From positions 1 through 64,000 of the forward strand of contig NZ_RHNY01000015.1 of the NCBI RefSeq assembly GCF_003946345.1: 64,000 nt of DNA, written 5' to 3'. The translations under genes were made by a program, and so were the position numbers. The notes beneath the pieces are model-generated. The model had not been told where the DNA came from and did not search any database. It saw only the letters and a program-made list of their open reading frames with translations. This document shows positions 7,783 to 19,012 of the stretch, piece by piece. Within the stretch, counting starts at the first letter, position 1; the number at the start of each line of letters is the position of its first letter. Source of the stretch: Levilactobacillus tongjiangensis (lineage in GTDB: Bacteria > Bacillota > Bacilli > Lactobacillales > Lactobacillaceae).

Positions 7783-10116
7783 ATGCTGGAACTCAAACAT
7801 ATCAAAAAGTACTACCACGTGGGCGATTCCGTCACGAAGGCCCTGGACGACGTCTCCGTTGCCTTCCGTTCCCAAGAATTTGTGGCCATCCTGGGGCCTA
7901 GTGGCTCTGGGAAAACGACCATGCTGAACGGTATTGGCGGCTTGGACATTTACGATTCTGGTGACCTTGCCATTGAAGGTAAGTCTACCAAGGACTTTTC
8001 TGCCTCCGACTGGGACGCCTACCGGAACAATTCCGTTGGTTTCATCTTCCAAAGCTACAACATTATCAGCCACCTAAGCATTCTCGACAACGTTGAAATG
8101 GGGATGACTCTGAGTGGGGTCTCTAACCAGGAAAAGAAGGAAAAGGCGCTTAAGGCCCTGGACCGCGTTGGTCTAACCGAACACATCAATAAAAAACCTA
8201 ACCAACTTTCTGGTGGCCAACTACAACGGGTCGCCATTGCTCGGGCGATTGCCAATGAGCCAGAGATTCTGCTCTGTGACGAACCAACCGGTGCCCTGGA
8301 TACCGAGACCAGCAACGAAATCATGCAGCTGATCAAGGAACTTTCCGCTGAACGATTGGTCATCATGGTGACGCATAACCCTGACTTGGCTCGGCAATAC
8401 GCCGACCGGATCATCGAATTCGCAGACGGTAAGATTCAAAACGACTCAAACCCCTACAATGAACATGCCGATGCCGAACAATTTAAGCTGAAGAAGACAC
8501 GGATGACCTTCTGGACAGCTTTGAAGCTTTCCTTCAATAATATCCGGACTAAGAAGGGGCGGACCGCTCTGACAGCCTTCGCTTCCAGTATTGGGATCAT
8601 CGGTATTGCCGTCGTCTTGGCCCTGTCCAACGGATTCCAGACGCAGATCAATAAGACTCAGGCCAACACCTTGGCCCAGTTCCCCGTCACGATTTCACAG
8701 ACCGCTACCAGCACCACCGGTACCCAGGGCAATGACAAAGTGAAGGCCAACAACGCCAAACACGTGACGGCTAAAGTCAGCCAGCAGGACAAGGCGACTC
8801 ACACCAACAAGCTTACCAAGAGTTACTTAAACTACGTTAAAAAACTCGACAAGAATTTAAGCAAGAACGTGACGTACACCTACTCGACTGGGATGAACCT
8901 ATTACGCCAAGTCGACGGTAAGACTAAGACGGTCTCCTTCTCCAACGTCGATAACAGTAGTTCTAGCAGCTCCAGCGCTATGCAATCAGCCATGTCTGCT
9001 TCCACTGGTGTCGGCGGTTCCGTCTACCCCAGCGCCAACGATGGTGGGATCAACTTCTTGAAGAAACACTACAAGTTGGTTTCTGGTTCGTATCCTAAGA
9101 GCGCCAACGACATTATCCTAATCGTTGACCGGGATGGCTCAACCAACATCAACGCGTTGAAGAACCTGGGGTACACTGCCAAGGACAACCAGAAGTTTAG
9201 CTACGGTAAAATCGTGGGTACCAAGATCAAGGTCGTCAATAACAACGACTACTATCAAAGCCTCCCTACTGGTAATTATGTACCGAACAAGGCCACAAAT
9301 GCCTTGTACAACAACAGCCACAACATGACGTTAAAGGTTGCCGGTATCGTGAAGGTCAAAGCGAAGTCCTCTGAAAATGTGCTGGCCTCCGGAATTGCAT
9401 ACAGCGACAAGTTAACGCAGAACATCATTCAAGCAAATAAAGGTTCCAAGATCGTTAAAGCCCAAAAGAAGGCCAGTGACAACGTCATTACGGGCCAAAG
9501 CGTGGATAAGACCACGAAGCAATCGTTAGTCAGCTACTTAGGTGGCTCCACCACGCCTGCTAGCATTTTGATCTACCCCAACACCTTTAAAAACAAGGAT
9601 AAAGTGTTGAAGTACCTCGACAAATACAACAAGGGTAAGAGCAAGTCTGACAAGGTGATCTACACCGATATGGCCGGGACCGTTTCCAGCCTGACTGGTG
9701 GCTTGATGGATGCCATTACCTACGTATTGGTTGCCTTTGCGGGTATCTCGCTGGTAACCAGTATGATTATGATTGCCATCATCACCTACACTTCCGTTCT
9801 TGAACGGACCAAGGAAATTGGGATTTTGAAAGCATTAGGTGCTCGGAAGAAAGATATTACCCGCGTCTTCGATGCTGAAACCTTTATCCTGGGTGTCGGT
9901 TCTGGTGCACTGGGTGTCGTCATTGCCTGGTTGTTGACGTTCCCAATCAACGTGGTGCTGAAAAACATCACTGACTTGAGCAACGTTGCCCACCTGAACC
10001 CCGTTCACGGTATCGTGTTGATTATCATCAGCACCGTCCTGACAATGTTAGGTGGTCACATCCCCGCACGGATGGCGGCCAAGAAGGACGCGGCGACTGC
10101 GTTACGTTCTGAATAA
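7783..10116 (+). CDS. MacB-type ABC transporter, ATPase fused to FtsX-like permease
   Basis: 777 aa. Residues 1-225 are an ABC ATPase: Walker A GPSGSGKT at 38-45, signature [14 protein letters not shown], Walker [14 protein letters not shown] first membrane helix (near 265-285) precedes a long Ser/Lys/Asn-rich extracytoplasmic MacB-like domain (about 290-630). Three more helices in the last 150 residues form an FtsX domain. Such proteins act in export or mechanotransmission (antimicrobial peptides, lipoproteins, cell-wall stress); the substrate cannot be told. The neighbouring TetR gene suggests inducible efflux. AAGGA lies 9 bases before ATG. Confidence 0.9.
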   Translation: MLELKHIKKYYHVGDSVTKALDDVSVAFRSQEFVAILGPSGSGKTTMLNGIGGLDIYDSGDLAIEGKSTKDFSASDWDAYRNNSVGFIFQSYNIISHLSILDNVEMGMTLSGVSNQEKKEKALKALDRVGLTEHINKKPNQLSGGQLQRVAIARAIANEPEILLCDEPTGALDTETSNEIMQLIKELSAERLVIMVTHNPDLARQYADRIIEFADGKIQNDSNPYNEHADAEQFKLKKTRMTFWTALKLSFNNIRTKKGRTALTAFASSIGIIGIAVVLALSNGFQTQINKTQANTLAQFPVTISQTATSTTGTQGNDKVKANNAKHVTAKVSQQDKATHTNKLTKSYLNYVKKLDKNLSKNVTYTYSTGMNLLRQVDGKTKTVSFSNVDNSSSSSSSAMQSAMSASTGVGGSVYPSANDGGINFLKKHYKLVSGSYPKSANDIILIVDRDGSTNINALKNLGYTAKDNQKFSYGKIVGTKIKVVNNNDYYQSLPTGNYVPNKATNALYNNSHNMTLKVAGIVKVKAKSSENVLASGIAYSDKLTQNIIQANKGSKIVKAQKKASDNVITGQSVDKTTKQSLVSYLGGSTTPASILIYPNTFKNKDKVLKYLDKYNKGKSKSDKVIYTDMAGTVSSLTGGLMDAITYVLVAFAGISLVTSMIMIAIITYTSVLERTKEIGILKALGARKKDITRVFDAETFILGVGSGALGVVIAWLLTFPINVVLKNITDLSNVAHLNPVHGIVLIIISTVLTMLGGHIPARMAAKKDAATALRSE

Positions 10117-10132
10117 TTTCTAAATACACTTA

Positions 10133-10171
10133 AAACGACCTCCCCCCTCAGTTGGGGAGGTCGTTTTTTTG
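10133..10171. terminator. Bidirectional terminator
   Basis: 13-bp perfect stem (10133-10145 with 10154-10166), 8-base loop, T-run on the plus strand and A-run on the left. It serves the ABC transporter gene and the converging lipoprotein gene. Confidence 0.85.
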
Positions 10172-10232
10172 CTGTCTATTGGGCTGGCTGGTAACAACTA
10201 ACCCATTAACAGGACTGCTTCACGCTTGAAAA

Positions 10233-11486
10233 TTATTCGCCGTATTGGGTTGAAACGACTTTGTATTTCCCTGTAACTATATCTTGCTTCATCAATTCTC
10301 CCTTGGCATTAATTTCGTAAGATGCCACCCTGGGATCGATATCAGGAGATGCACCAGCCTCTTGCATCCGTCTGGTCGAATGATTTTCACGAACGTCAAT
10401 ATCTAAAGTGCCTTTTTTATTCATGTTTTGCATAAACAAATAGTCGCTTTGCGCAAATTTATCCGGATTGCCTTTAAGATCATCTTTCAGCATATTCGTC
10501 CAAACCCAATCATTCACCTGAGCTGTCGTTAAATTATTGGTATCAGTACGATTAGTCGTAGCCGTAGTAGCTGAACTTGTGCTGTCCGAATCAGTGTCAC
10601 TAGAACTAGACTCATCGTCCACTACTGGCGTATTCTTGGTTGATTTCCGGGTCATCAATGGGATATCCCCCACCGTATCAATTAATTTCAACCGGTTACC
10701 AGTCAGGTTGACCCGATAAACATCTGGGGCGACTTTCCGACCAGCCCAATATGACTTCAGCAGATAGTCGCCACCAGTCAACTTTTTGTAAGACACAGCC
10801 GAGTTGGCACCCCAACCAGCACCATCACTGACCTTATTTCCTTGCTGATCATAACTATTATTCAAGCCATCGAGGGTCGTATCAAGAATATAAAAATAGG
10901 TCTTTTCTTTAAGCATTTGTTTGTCTACCGAGGAACTGCTACTGTCCAGCTTCCCGCCTAAATTCAATCGCTTGGCATCATAAATGCCAGTCTCCCAAGT
11001 CCCTTTCAGTTCTGAAGGAACCCCCTTCGTCCAGGCCGTTCCATCATCGCCAATAATGAAGTTTCGACTCAACTTGGGGGCACTGCTTTTAAGACTGTAA
11101 GAATGCAGCCCACCATCCAGCCACGACAGGGTCAACGCCATCTTCTGACCATTGTTCCGCTTAATTGTCAGCTTCTGGTCAGAATCTTTCTTCTGACTCG
11201 TCGTTACGATTCCCTTAACGATTGTCTTGCCCTTGGCAGTCAATGCCCAGCGCCAATGGTTTTGATGATAGTAAAACCGTGAATAAGTCATCTGCTGATT
11301 GCTCCGCGTACCGGCATCCTCCGCTGCTTTTTGACTAGCCGGCTTCAGTGCCGTCGTCAACTTGGACGGTTGGGGCTGATCAGCCAACTTTGTTTCCGAC
11401 TGGCCGGCATTTTGCCTAGCGTGGCAACCGCTCACGACCATCATGGCTAACAACGCTAACCCCACTAATTTGACTTTGGTTTTCAT
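10233..11486 (-). CDS. Lipoprotein of unknown function
   Basis: 417 aa. The signal peptide ends in a lipobox (VVSGC), so it is probably anchored on the outer face of the membrane. A Ser/Asp/Thr-rich linker (about residues 290-320) separates a larger N-terminal part from a C-terminal domain rich in charged residues. No catalytic motif was recognised. AGGAG lies 7 bases before ATG 11486. It is a single-gene unit, and its neighbours give no functional clue. Confidence 0.75.
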   Translation of the reverse strand: MKTKVKLVGLALLAMMVVSGCHARQNAGQSETKLADQPQPSKLTTALKPASQKAAEDAGTRSNQQMTYSRFYYHQNHWRWALTAKGKTIVKGIVTTSQKKDSDQKLTIKRNNGQKMALTLSWLDGGLHSYSLKSSAPKLSRNFIIGDDGTAWTKGVPSELKGTWETGIYDAKRLNLGGKLDSSSSSVDKQMLKEKTYFYILDTTLDGLNNSYDQQGNKVSDGAGWGANSAVSYKKLTGGDYLLKSYWAGRKVAPDVYRVNLTGNRLKLIDTVGDIPLMTRKSTKNTPVVDDESSSSDTDSDSTSSATTATTNRTDTNNLTTAQVNDWVWTNMLKDDLKGNPDKFAQSDYLFMQNMNKKGTLDIDVRENHSTRRMQEAGASPDIDPRVASYEINAKGELMKQDIVTGKYKVVSTQYGE

Positions 11487-11659
11487 TGTCGTTCTCCTCT
11501 ATTTTGACAAATTAAAAGCGGCCGGTCTGTACTTATCGCACGATGAACGGGCCCCCTCTGCCAACTGTAGTTATGTACTGTGATATTTTAGAATCAAAAA
11601 TAACAACCATTTACATACTAAGAATACACCCACGACTGGAAAAAGCGTAGTGTCATTTA

Positions 11660-11709
11660 TCAAAAAAATGTCGCATTACTCCCCAGTAAACCTAAGAAAT
11701 AATGCGACA
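11660..11709 (-). terminator. Terminator of aldB
   Basis: 10-bp perfect stem (11669-11678 with 11700-11709) and 21-base loop, followed on the minus strand by seven T. Confidence 0.7.
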
Positions 11710-11733
11710 CTGTTTGAATTCATGATTAATTGG

Positions 11734-12444
11734 TTAGCCCTCTGCTTGATGCACGTCTTCCTTGATGTTATCTTCAGCGAAGTCGTGGGCTCGGTAGTCC
11801 GGATCATCAATGGGTAAGTGTTGTTCCAACGTGCTGAACGGTTGAACGCTAACTTCACCAGTCACCGTTTCAAAGTCCAGCAAGTGGCCACCAAAGCTCC
11901 GATCGTCTGTCAGGAAATGGTGATGAAAACCACCGACCGCAATGCCATCAAACAACTGCGGTGAGTAGTAGCCAATCAAGGTTCCTTGAACGCTATCACG
12001 AGTGAACACACTCTGATTCTTAGCGGTTTCTGCCAAGGACTGGTAAGGCTGGCTCGACTTAGCCACGGCCCGGGTCTTCACGTTGGTAAAGGTTCCCGTT
12101 GCTTTGACCGAGAAGAACGCATTATCTAGCTTGCTTAACGCCAGAATCTGTTGATTAAAAGCGGTTTTGCTGGCATTTTCCACCGTCATTAAGGGTTGGT
12201 AGTCGGCAAAGTGACTGTTTGCAAATGGCAACGTAAAGTCGTCACCAACGACCTTCACCTCGCCACGACTGTTGATTTGATAGGGTTGCCCATCTAAAAT
12301 GATCAGCTCACCATCCAAGCCTTCACCGGTGCCAATGCCGGTGTCCCCGTGCTGAAGCAATTCTTTCATCGTGAGGGTCCCGGTCAAAAGGCCCGGCACC
12401 AACAGGGCTAACGTCCCGTGTTGAAATAATTTTGTCGTATCCAT
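11734..12444 (-). CDS. aldB: Alpha-acetolactate decarboxylase
   Basis: 236 aa. It converts 2-acetolactate to acetoin and CO2 in the cytoplasm. The zinc-binding region is visible as GGFHHHFLTDDRSFGGH (about residues 175-191). AGGAG lies 9 bases before ATG. It begins 14 bases after alsS and is surely cotranscribed with it. Together they drain excess pyruvate to acetoin. The synonym budA is used in other genera. Confidence 0.95.
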   Translation of the reverse strand: MDTTKLFQHGTLALLVPGLLTGTLTMKELLQHGDTGIGTGEGLDGELIILDGQPYQINSRGEVKVVGDDFTLPFANSHFADYQPLMTVENASKTAFNQQILALSKLDNAFFSVKATGTFTNVKTRAVAKSSQPYQSLAETAKNQSVFTRDSVQGTLIGYYSPQLFDGIAVGGFHHHFLTDDRSFGGHLLDFETVTGEVSVQPFSTLEQHLPIDDPDYRAHDFAEDNIKEDVHQAEG

Positions 12445-12458
12445 TCCGCATGGCTCCT

Positions 12459-14135
12459 TTAGTTTAAAACGTCTTCCAAAAGTAAGGACTTCAATTTAAG
12501 ATTATCACGGTAGTCAACCGGGATCTGAATCACGATTGGGCCATCAGTGTGCATCGCTGCAGCCAACGTACCCGCTAAGTCAGCAGCGTGGTCAACGCGC
12601 ACACCCTTGGCACCAAAACTCTCAGCGTATTTCACGTAATCGACGGGACCGAAGTCTACGCCGGCGTCGTGGCCGTACTTCGCGATTTCCTGGAACCGCA
12701 CCATGTCATAGTGCCCATCATCCCAAATGAGTTGGACGATTGGTAACTTCAAGCGAACGGCCGTTTCTAATTCCTGACCGGAAAAGAGGAATCCACCGTC
12801 ACCCGCAACGGAGACGACCGGTTGACCTGGTCGTTCAAGCGCCGCCGCAATGGCCCACGGTAATGCCACCCCTAACGTTTGCATCCCGTTACTGAAGAGT
12901 AAATGCCGGGGTTGATAGCTCCGGAAATACCGGGCCATCCAAATGTAAAAACTACCGACGTCGGCGGTGACCGTGGTGTCATCATCCACGGCCGCTTGCA
13001 ATGCCTTGATAATGGCTAACGGATGGATGCCGTGCACGTCATCCGCCGCTGGTACTTCCGCCTGATCAGTGAATTTTTGCCAAAGATCGGTCAGTTCAGT
13101 CTGAACGGCCGGGGCTAGTTTCCAATCGCTAGGCAATTTGGCCGCAATGGCATCGAGGGTCTTGGCAACGTCAGCGTGAACCACCATTTCTGGCTGGTAA
13201 TCCGTTGTGATCTCTGGCACCACACTGTCCAAACTGATGACTTCACCAGTTCGGTCGGTATTCCAAATCCGTGCTTCATATTCCACGGGATCGTAACCAA
13301 CGGTAATCACTAGGTCACTGCGTTTCAACAGGTTATCCCCCACTTGGTTACGGAACAAACCGACTCGCCCAAAGTAGTTAGCGACCAGGTCACGGGACAC
13401 CACGCCGGCCCCCTGGAACGTCTCAACGACGGGCAAATCAACCCGCTTCAACAAGTCCCGAATGGCTGCCGTTACGTCGTTCGCCGAAGCACGCATCCCA
13501 GCCAAGATAACGGGCAACTTAGCCGCCTGAATCTTAGCAACGATACTGGCCACAGTGGCTTCATCAGCGACACCCTGATTGACGACTGGCACGGCACCAA
13601 TTTCTGGACGAGTCACTGCAGCGCTCAACACGTTTTGCGGCAGTGACACGAAGGTTGCCCCAGCCTTAGGGGCAACGGCCGTCTGATAAGCGTTGGCAAA
13701 TGTTTCAGACAGGCTGTCAGCGTTTTGGACTTCCACACTAGACTTCGTGGCGGCATCCATCAATTCCTTGCTGGGAATGCTTTGATGGGTCAACCGCGCT
13801 AAGTCATCTTGAGGAACCTGACCACCCAGAGCGATAACCGGATCCCCTTCGGCTGTCGCCGTAATCAGACTAGTCGTCAGGTTGGAGACACCCGGGCCAG
13901 AGGTAGTGGCTACCACACCAGGCTTACCAGTCAAACGACCAATTCCCGCAGCAATCAGCGCAGCGTTTTGTTCATGACGGGTAACAACTAGTTTAGGAGT
14001 CCGTGGATCTTTGCTATACTGGAGTCCTTCAAACAGTTGATCGACCTTAGCACCCGGAATACCAAAAACGTACTTGATTCCTTGATTGATCATGCTTTGA
14101 ATTAGGGCTTGCGCACCCGTTTTCGTGTCTGCCAT
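12459..14135 (-). CDS. alsS: Catabolic acetolactate synthase
   Basis: 558 aa. A TPP-dependent enzyme condensing two pyruvate to 2-acetolactate. Features include the N-terminal TPP Glu region (VVTRHEQNAALIAAG), and the C-terminal TPP/Mg motif GDGGFLFSGQE. The pairing with aldB, the MarR regulator and the lack of a regulatory subunit point to the catabolic AlsS type rather than IlvB. The start is ATG 14135 with GAGGT upstream. Its promoter region overlaps the palindromes at 14199-14252. Confidence 0.94.
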   Translation of the reverse strand: MADTKTGAQALIQSMINQGIKYVFGIPGAKVDQLFEGLQYSKDPRTPKLVVTRHEQNAALIAAGIGRLTGKPGVVATTSGPGVSNLTTSLITATAEGDPVIALGGQVPQDDLARLTHQSIPSKELMDAATKSSVEVQNADSLSETFANAYQTAVAPKAGATFVSLPQNVLSAAVTRPEIGAVPVVNQGVADEATVASIVAKIQAAKLPVILAGMRASANDVTAAIRDLLKRVDLPVVETFQGAGVVSRDLVANYFGRVGLFRNQVGDNLLKRSDLVITVGYDPVEYEARIWNTDRTGEVISLDSVVPEITTDYQPEMVVHADVAKTLDAIAAKLPSDWKLAPAVQTELTDLWQKFTDQAEVPAADDVHGIHPLAIIKALQAAVDDDTTVTADVGSFYIWMARYFRSYQPRHLLFSNGMQTLGVALPWAIAAALERPGQPVVSVAGDGGFLFSGQELETAVRLKLPIVQLIWDDGHYDMVRFQEIAKYGHDAGVDFGPVDYVKYAESFGAKGVRVDHAADLAGTLAAAMHTDGPIVIQIPVDYRDNLKLKSLLLEDVLN

Positions 14136-14198
14136 GGAGATTACCTCACTTTTATATATTTTCTTCTATTCTGCTAATTAAGTTTAAAAATCCGTTCG

Positions 14199-14252
14199 TG
14201 TTGACAAGTCAACATAGAACTATGATAATCAGGTTGTGTTGTTTTGTCAACA
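14199..14252. promoter_or_regulatory. Divergent marR/alsS promoter region with two operator boxes
   Basis: Box 1 is the perfect palindrome TGTTGAC-aa-GTCAACA (14199-14214). Box 2 (14237-14252) has the same 7-2-7 layout, TGTTGTT-tt-GTCAACA, with an intact right half. The marR promoter is TTGACA (14201-14206), 17 bases, GATAAT (14224-14229), so box 1 covers its -35. On the minus strand TTGACT (14212-14207) could be the alsS -35. Bound MarR would therefore affect both genes. Confidence 0.7.
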
Positions 14253-14275
14253 CATCATTTCGAAAGGAGTTTCAA

Positions 14276-14695
14276 ATGAAAGACTTAGGCTACCTGGCTC
14301 AGGACATTTCCATCCTGCACCGTAAATATTATAAAGATACGCGTGAGGCGTTCGCCGAATTGGGACTGAACCCCACCGCCGCCTGCGTGTTGCTCACGAT
14401 TCACGAACAGCCCGGTATTAATCAGAACCAGGTGGCCAAGTCACTGGTCATCGACAAGGGATTGACCACTAGAGAGGTCAATAAACTCCAAAACTTAACC
14501 TACCTGACTAAGACCGCCGGGGCCGGTAAAGCCCAGTTGCTCTCACTGACCGCCACGGGTGAAACCGTGGTTGACCAAGTACAAACTATTCGTCGGAGCT
14601 GGTGGCAGGCCCGGTTCGATGAAACCGGCATCGATGCACAAAGTCCCCTAATTCCCGCCATCGAAGCCGCTGTAGCTAGTATTGTTGAAAAATAA
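14276..14695 (+). CDS. MarR family regulator, probable regulator of alsS-aldB
   Basis: 139 aa from ATG 14276 (AAAGGAG 7 bases upstream). A winged helix-turn-helix core is visible (INQNQVAKSLVIDKGLTTREVNKL, about residues 58-80). Translation could be extended upstream in frame, but the ribosome site and the operators make this start the only sensible one. It is divergent from alsS, with two matching palindromes between them. Its signal is not evident; fermentation acids or pyruvate-derived metabolites are possibilities. Confidence 0.88.
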   Translation: MKDLGYLAQDISILHRKYYKDTREAFAELGLNPTAACVLLTIHEQPGINQNQVAKSLVIDKGLTTREVNKLQNLTYLTKTAGAGKAQLLSLTATGETVVDQVQTIRRSWWQARFDETGIDAQSPLIPAIEAAVASIVEK

Positions 14696-14716
14696 ACTGG
14701 TTAATTGGCCACCTGC

Positions 14717-14881
14717 GGCTGTCAGAGATTCCGCCTGCTGTGGGGAACGCCTCCGGCCTGAAAAGCGGTCCTTCGGCTCGGTTTGAAGCCTGGAAAAACC
14801 ACCAGTCTCCAAACACGTCCCACGCTGTAAGCCGAAAATCGGCTAACACCGTTGACACAGCTGGCTCCACCTCTGACCGCC
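14717..14881 (-). repeat. SR1, structured repeat element
   Basis: Sense strand is minus. P1: 14871-14881 with 14717-14727 (10 of 11 pairs). P2: CCAGCTGTG with CACAGCAGG (14864-14856 with 14742-14734; 8 of 9 pairs). P3: AGCCGA/TCGGCT hairpin (14830-14844). P4: TTTGGAG...CTTCAAA enclosing CTGG/CCAG. The P5 loop region keeps ACCGC (minus strand near 14768). Almost identical to SR8. Confidence 0.75.
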
Positions 14882-14984
14882 TCCGGTTAAACGGGTTCTT
14901 GGAAACTAAGCTAGTATAAATACTCGGATGACAGCACTTATCCAGTATCATTGGCGCTCTACTAGGCAGCCGAGGACGTGTTTT

Positions 14985-15066
14985 GCGGCTTCAAGCGAGG
15001 AACAAGACCGTCCTTTTGTCCTTCCCACCGTGTTTCGGTACAAATCTGGCGAACGGACAAGCGGCA
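14985..15066 (+). repeat. SR2, 5'-truncated structured repeat element
   Basis: Matches the 3' half of SR9, including GCTTCAA-x-CGAGG and the P5 region with ACCG, but lacks P1 5' arm through P4. It is the damaged partner of SR1 in the duplicated segment. Confidence 0.6.
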
Positions 15067-15289
15067 ATTTCCCACTATTTCTGACTAAACACCAATACCC
15101 GATTCCTGTTGTATCAGGCATAATTGGTGTTTCAATGTTTTCAATCTTTAGACCTCAATTAAAATCACACTATCATTCCCAAATATGCAAGATATGGCTG
15201 TTATCTTGTGTTATATAAAGTTTAAACAGCGTTTCCGCTGAACTCATTCAAGTAAAGTTTACAAATTTAAATTAATATATCTGAACTAC

Positions 15290-15345
15290 AGACAAAAAGA
15301 AGCCCCACCACCAAGCGTTTTATCAACGCTTGGTGGTGGGGCTTC
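15290..15345 (-). terminator. Terminator of pyrG
   Basis: 19-bp perfect stem (15299-15317 with 15327-15345), 9-base loop, followed on the minus strand by five T. The stem is unusually long and GC-rich. Confidence 0.85.
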
Positions 15346-15374
15346 CTCAATTTCATAATTAAGTCATTTAAAAC

Positions 15375-17063
<1,689 letters not shown>

Positions 17064-17095
17064 ACCGTCCAGTTGTCCTCACTACCAAGTAGCAA

Positions 17096-17138
17096 GGAGC
17101 CCAAAAAATATAATACCTGCTTTTGGGGAGGAGGTCAA
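17096..17138 (-). promoter_or_regulatory. pyrG promoter with GGGCTCC initial sequence
   Basis: On the minus strand TTGACC (17138-17133), 17 bases, TATTAT (17115-17110), then seven bases to GGGCTCC (17102-17096). GGGC at +1 is the signature for reiterative G addition when CTP is scarce, as known from Gram-positive pyrG genes. Confidence 0.8.
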
Positions 17139-17153
17139 GCGAACTTAGAAAAT

Positions 17154-17813
17154 TTATTTCTGTTGTTCGTCGTCATCTTCATCATCGTCGGCTTCGTCGT
17201 CGTCAGCGGAGAAGTCGAGACTTTCGTCGTCATCGTCGTCCGGCGTTTCCATTTGGGAAAGCTGGTCTTCGATACCGTCCGGAATATCTTCCGAACCGTC
17301 TTCTTCGTCATCGTCGTCGATACCCAAACCAGTCTGGAGCTTGCCCAGGTCTGGTGTTGAGCCGGTGGTGGTGTCATCATCGTCATCGTCGTCATCAGCA
17401 TAACTGCTGTTGTCGTCGTCTTCGGGATCATCATCATCGTAGTCGATCACATCATCGTCATCTGTCGTGTCAGCCAAGAAGGCGTTAACCTTCTTACGCT
17501 TCTTACGCTTAGGTTGATCTTCATCTTCCTCAGCGTGAACCGTTGCTTCATCGATGGATTCAAACGGATACCAAGTTCGCAGTCCCCAAAGGTTATCACC
17601 CAGAGAAATGAAACTACCATCGACATTTAAATCCGTATAGAATTGGGACAGCCGGTCACGAATCTCTTCGTCGCTGTCGCCCAAGTATGATTGGACGGCG
17701 TTAGCTAAGTCGGCAAACCCCATCACGTCGCCGTGCTGAGACAAAATGGCGTGAGCAACTTCGATCATTGATAATTCCTTTTTATTCTGGCCCTCAAAGA
17801 CTTTTAATTCCAA
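17154..17813 (-). CDS. rpoE: DNA-directed RNA polymerase delta subunit
   Basis: 219 aa from TTG 17813. The family begins M-E-L-x-V-F-E-G, which matches this start, and AAAGGA lies upstream; the GTG at 17834 is less likely. The folded N-terminal domain (about residues 1-95) is followed by a basic stretch (KRKKRKK) and a long Asp/Glu-rich disordered tail. Delta speeds RNA polymerase recycling and tunes promoter sensitivity to the initiating nucleotide. It is transcribed towards pyrG, whose promoter sits just after its stop codon. Confidence 0.93.
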   Translation of the reverse strand: MELKVFEGQNKKELSMIEVAHAILSQHGDVMGFADLANAVQSYLGDSDEEIRDRLSQFYTDLNVDGSFISLGDNLWGLRTWYPFESIDEATVHAEEDEDQPKRKKRKKVNAFLADTTDDDDVIDYDDDDPEDDDNSSYADDDDDDDDTTTGSTPDLGKLQTGLGIDDDDEEDGSEDIPDGIEDQLSQMETPDDDDDESLDFSADDDEADDDEDDDEQQK

Positions 17814-17857
17814 ACTGGTGCACGTCCTTTCCACAGTCTACGAAATATGATACTCGT

Positions 17858-18298
17858 TTATGCCGTAAATTGCAATCGAATCTTGTAGTTACCAACCAAT
17901 TCTTCTCCCGCATACAGGAGGTAATCAATTTTAACATTACCGCTGAACGGCCGCTCCTTGAAACTCGTTTCCAAAAATGGCGTAACGGTTTCAATCGGCA
18001 TAATGCCATAAGGAGTCTTGTACCGGGCCGTAACCCGCTTCCCGCTCACAAAGTGGAGTCGTAACTCCGCTTCAGCATTACGGGTCAAATGCACATCACC
18101 CTCGGGCGTGAATTTCATGGTGACTGGTGTCTGTTCCCCGGTCTCATTATTTGGTTCCAGGTAGCGCAGGTAGAGGTTAGTCCCCATCTGAACCAGCTGA
18201 CCATCCACATCCAAGCGGTAGTCGGAAACGTCGTCGTTTTGTTTAATGTGCGTTTCCAAGTGAATCATGACGGGCACCCCCGTTGATAACTGACCCAT
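17858..18298 (-). CDS. DUF1934 family protein (YwiB-like)
   Basis: 146 aa from ATG 18298 (AAGGA upstream). The family is a small calycin-like beta-barrel of unknown role. The pattern GVPVMIHLETHIKQ at the N-terminus and the repeated beta-strand character fit. It lies upstream of rpoE on the same strand, the neighbourhood seen in other Firmicutes. No catalytic residues are apparent. Confidence 0.85.
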   Translation of the reverse strand: MGQLSTGVPVMIHLETHIKQNDDVSDYRLDVDGQLVQMGTNLYLRYLEPNNETGEQTPVTMKFTPEGDVHLTRNAEAELRLHFVSGKRVTARYKTPYGIMPIETVTPFLETSFKERPFSGNVKIDYLLYAGEELVGNYKIRLQFTA

Positions 18299-18401
18299 TT
18301 GCACACTTCCTTTCCGTGAATTGTCTGTTTTAATTATAGTTCATTTAACTATGAAAACATACTATTTATGCGTTTCTCAACAGGTATAATTTCGCCTTAC
18401 C

Positions 18402-18548
18402 GGACACTTCTCTGGGAGCTGGAACGTGGTGGGTACGACTTGGGCCTTGAAAAAAACTCCAAGTCTTCCAGCACAAACTTATATCAAGCTGCAGAAAAAC
18501 ACGCCAACTAAGAATAATTTCACCACTGAGTCCCCCAGAAAAGTGTCC
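18402..18548 (+). repeat. SR3, shortened structured repeat element
   Basis: P1 is 14 of 15 pairs (18402-18416 with 18534-18548). P2 is GTGGTG/CACCAC (18426-18431 with 18521-18526). One inner hairpin is GACTTGG/CCAAGTC (18437-18443 with 18459-18465). It shares CTGGGAGCTGG with SR5. P4 and P5 are not recognisable. This call is weaker than for the complete copies. The gene-free stretch here runs from 18299 to 19012. Confidence 0.5.
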
Positions 18549-18727
18549 TCATGGCTAATGTTTACAACGCTTGTCACACAATCATTCACAGTCATATTTA
18601 TATTCAACGTAGTCAGCACGCCTAAATGAATGACGTCGCCGAATCAGGTACAAGCAACAAATATTAGATTGAAGTTCTTCAAATTTTAAATTTGGGTTAT
18701 TACACCAATATAAGTTCGCCACGCAGA

Positions 18728-18902
18728 GTCGCGGCTGACAGGAACGGAGCCCTGTGGATGTCCTCTTAGGTCGGGTGATTTTTCCGGCCTTAGAGGGCTG
18801 GCCGCCCTTTGAAACTCGGGCTTGGAGGTTCGAAGGCGCCCTGGAGACCGCATCTCAGGCTCCAGGTCTGCCTCACAGGACGTAGTTCCTGTCAGCCGTG
18901 AC
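18728..18902 (+). repeat. SR4, structured repeat element
   Basis: P1 has a perfect 14-bp core (18732-18745 with 18885-18898), extended by further pairs. P2 is CCTGTG/CACAGG. P3 is a CTTAGG...CCTTAG hairpin. P4 is CCTTTGaAaCTC paired with GAGgTTCGAAGG. P5 is CCTGGAG/CTCCAGG (18840-18846 with 18860-18866) around ACCGCATCTCAGG. It lies between divergent genes, upstream of lipL. Confidence 0.75.
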
Positions 18903-18933
18903 GAAGTTTGTGATTCCTATGTATTTAGTAAGA

Positions 18934-18974
18934 ATGGTCCAGACCATGACGTAGCAAGCGTTTTCTAGTATAAT
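18934..18974 (+). promoter_or_regulatory. lipL promoter with overlapping palindrome
   Basis: ATGACG (18946-18951), 17 bases, TATAAT (18969-18974). A perfect palindrome ATGGTC-ca-GACCAT (18934-18947) touches the -35 and could be an operator. No regulator is assigned. Confidence 0.5.
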
Positions 18975-19012
18975 GGGACACTGAAGATATCGTACGAAAG
19001 AAGGCGGGTTCG

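Larger units (their letters stand above)
14709..15156. repeat. Segment duplicated at 53090-53608
   Basis: About 450 bp recurring at 53090-53608. The first 180 bp are almost identical; the rest is clearly related, with an internal deletion of about 80 bp here. It contains an inverted pair of SR elements (SR1 on the minus strand, SR2 on the plus strand) and ends in a terminator-like hairpin (15087-15096 with 15123-15132). It lies between the converging ends of marR and pyrG, with no transposase nearby. The gene-free stretch here runs from 14696 to 15374. Confidence 0.85.

Noticed and set aside
18728-18902. SR elements as simple rho-independent terminators
   Set aside because: They are branched, 140-175 nt long, lack a T-run after P1, and occur between divergent genes too.
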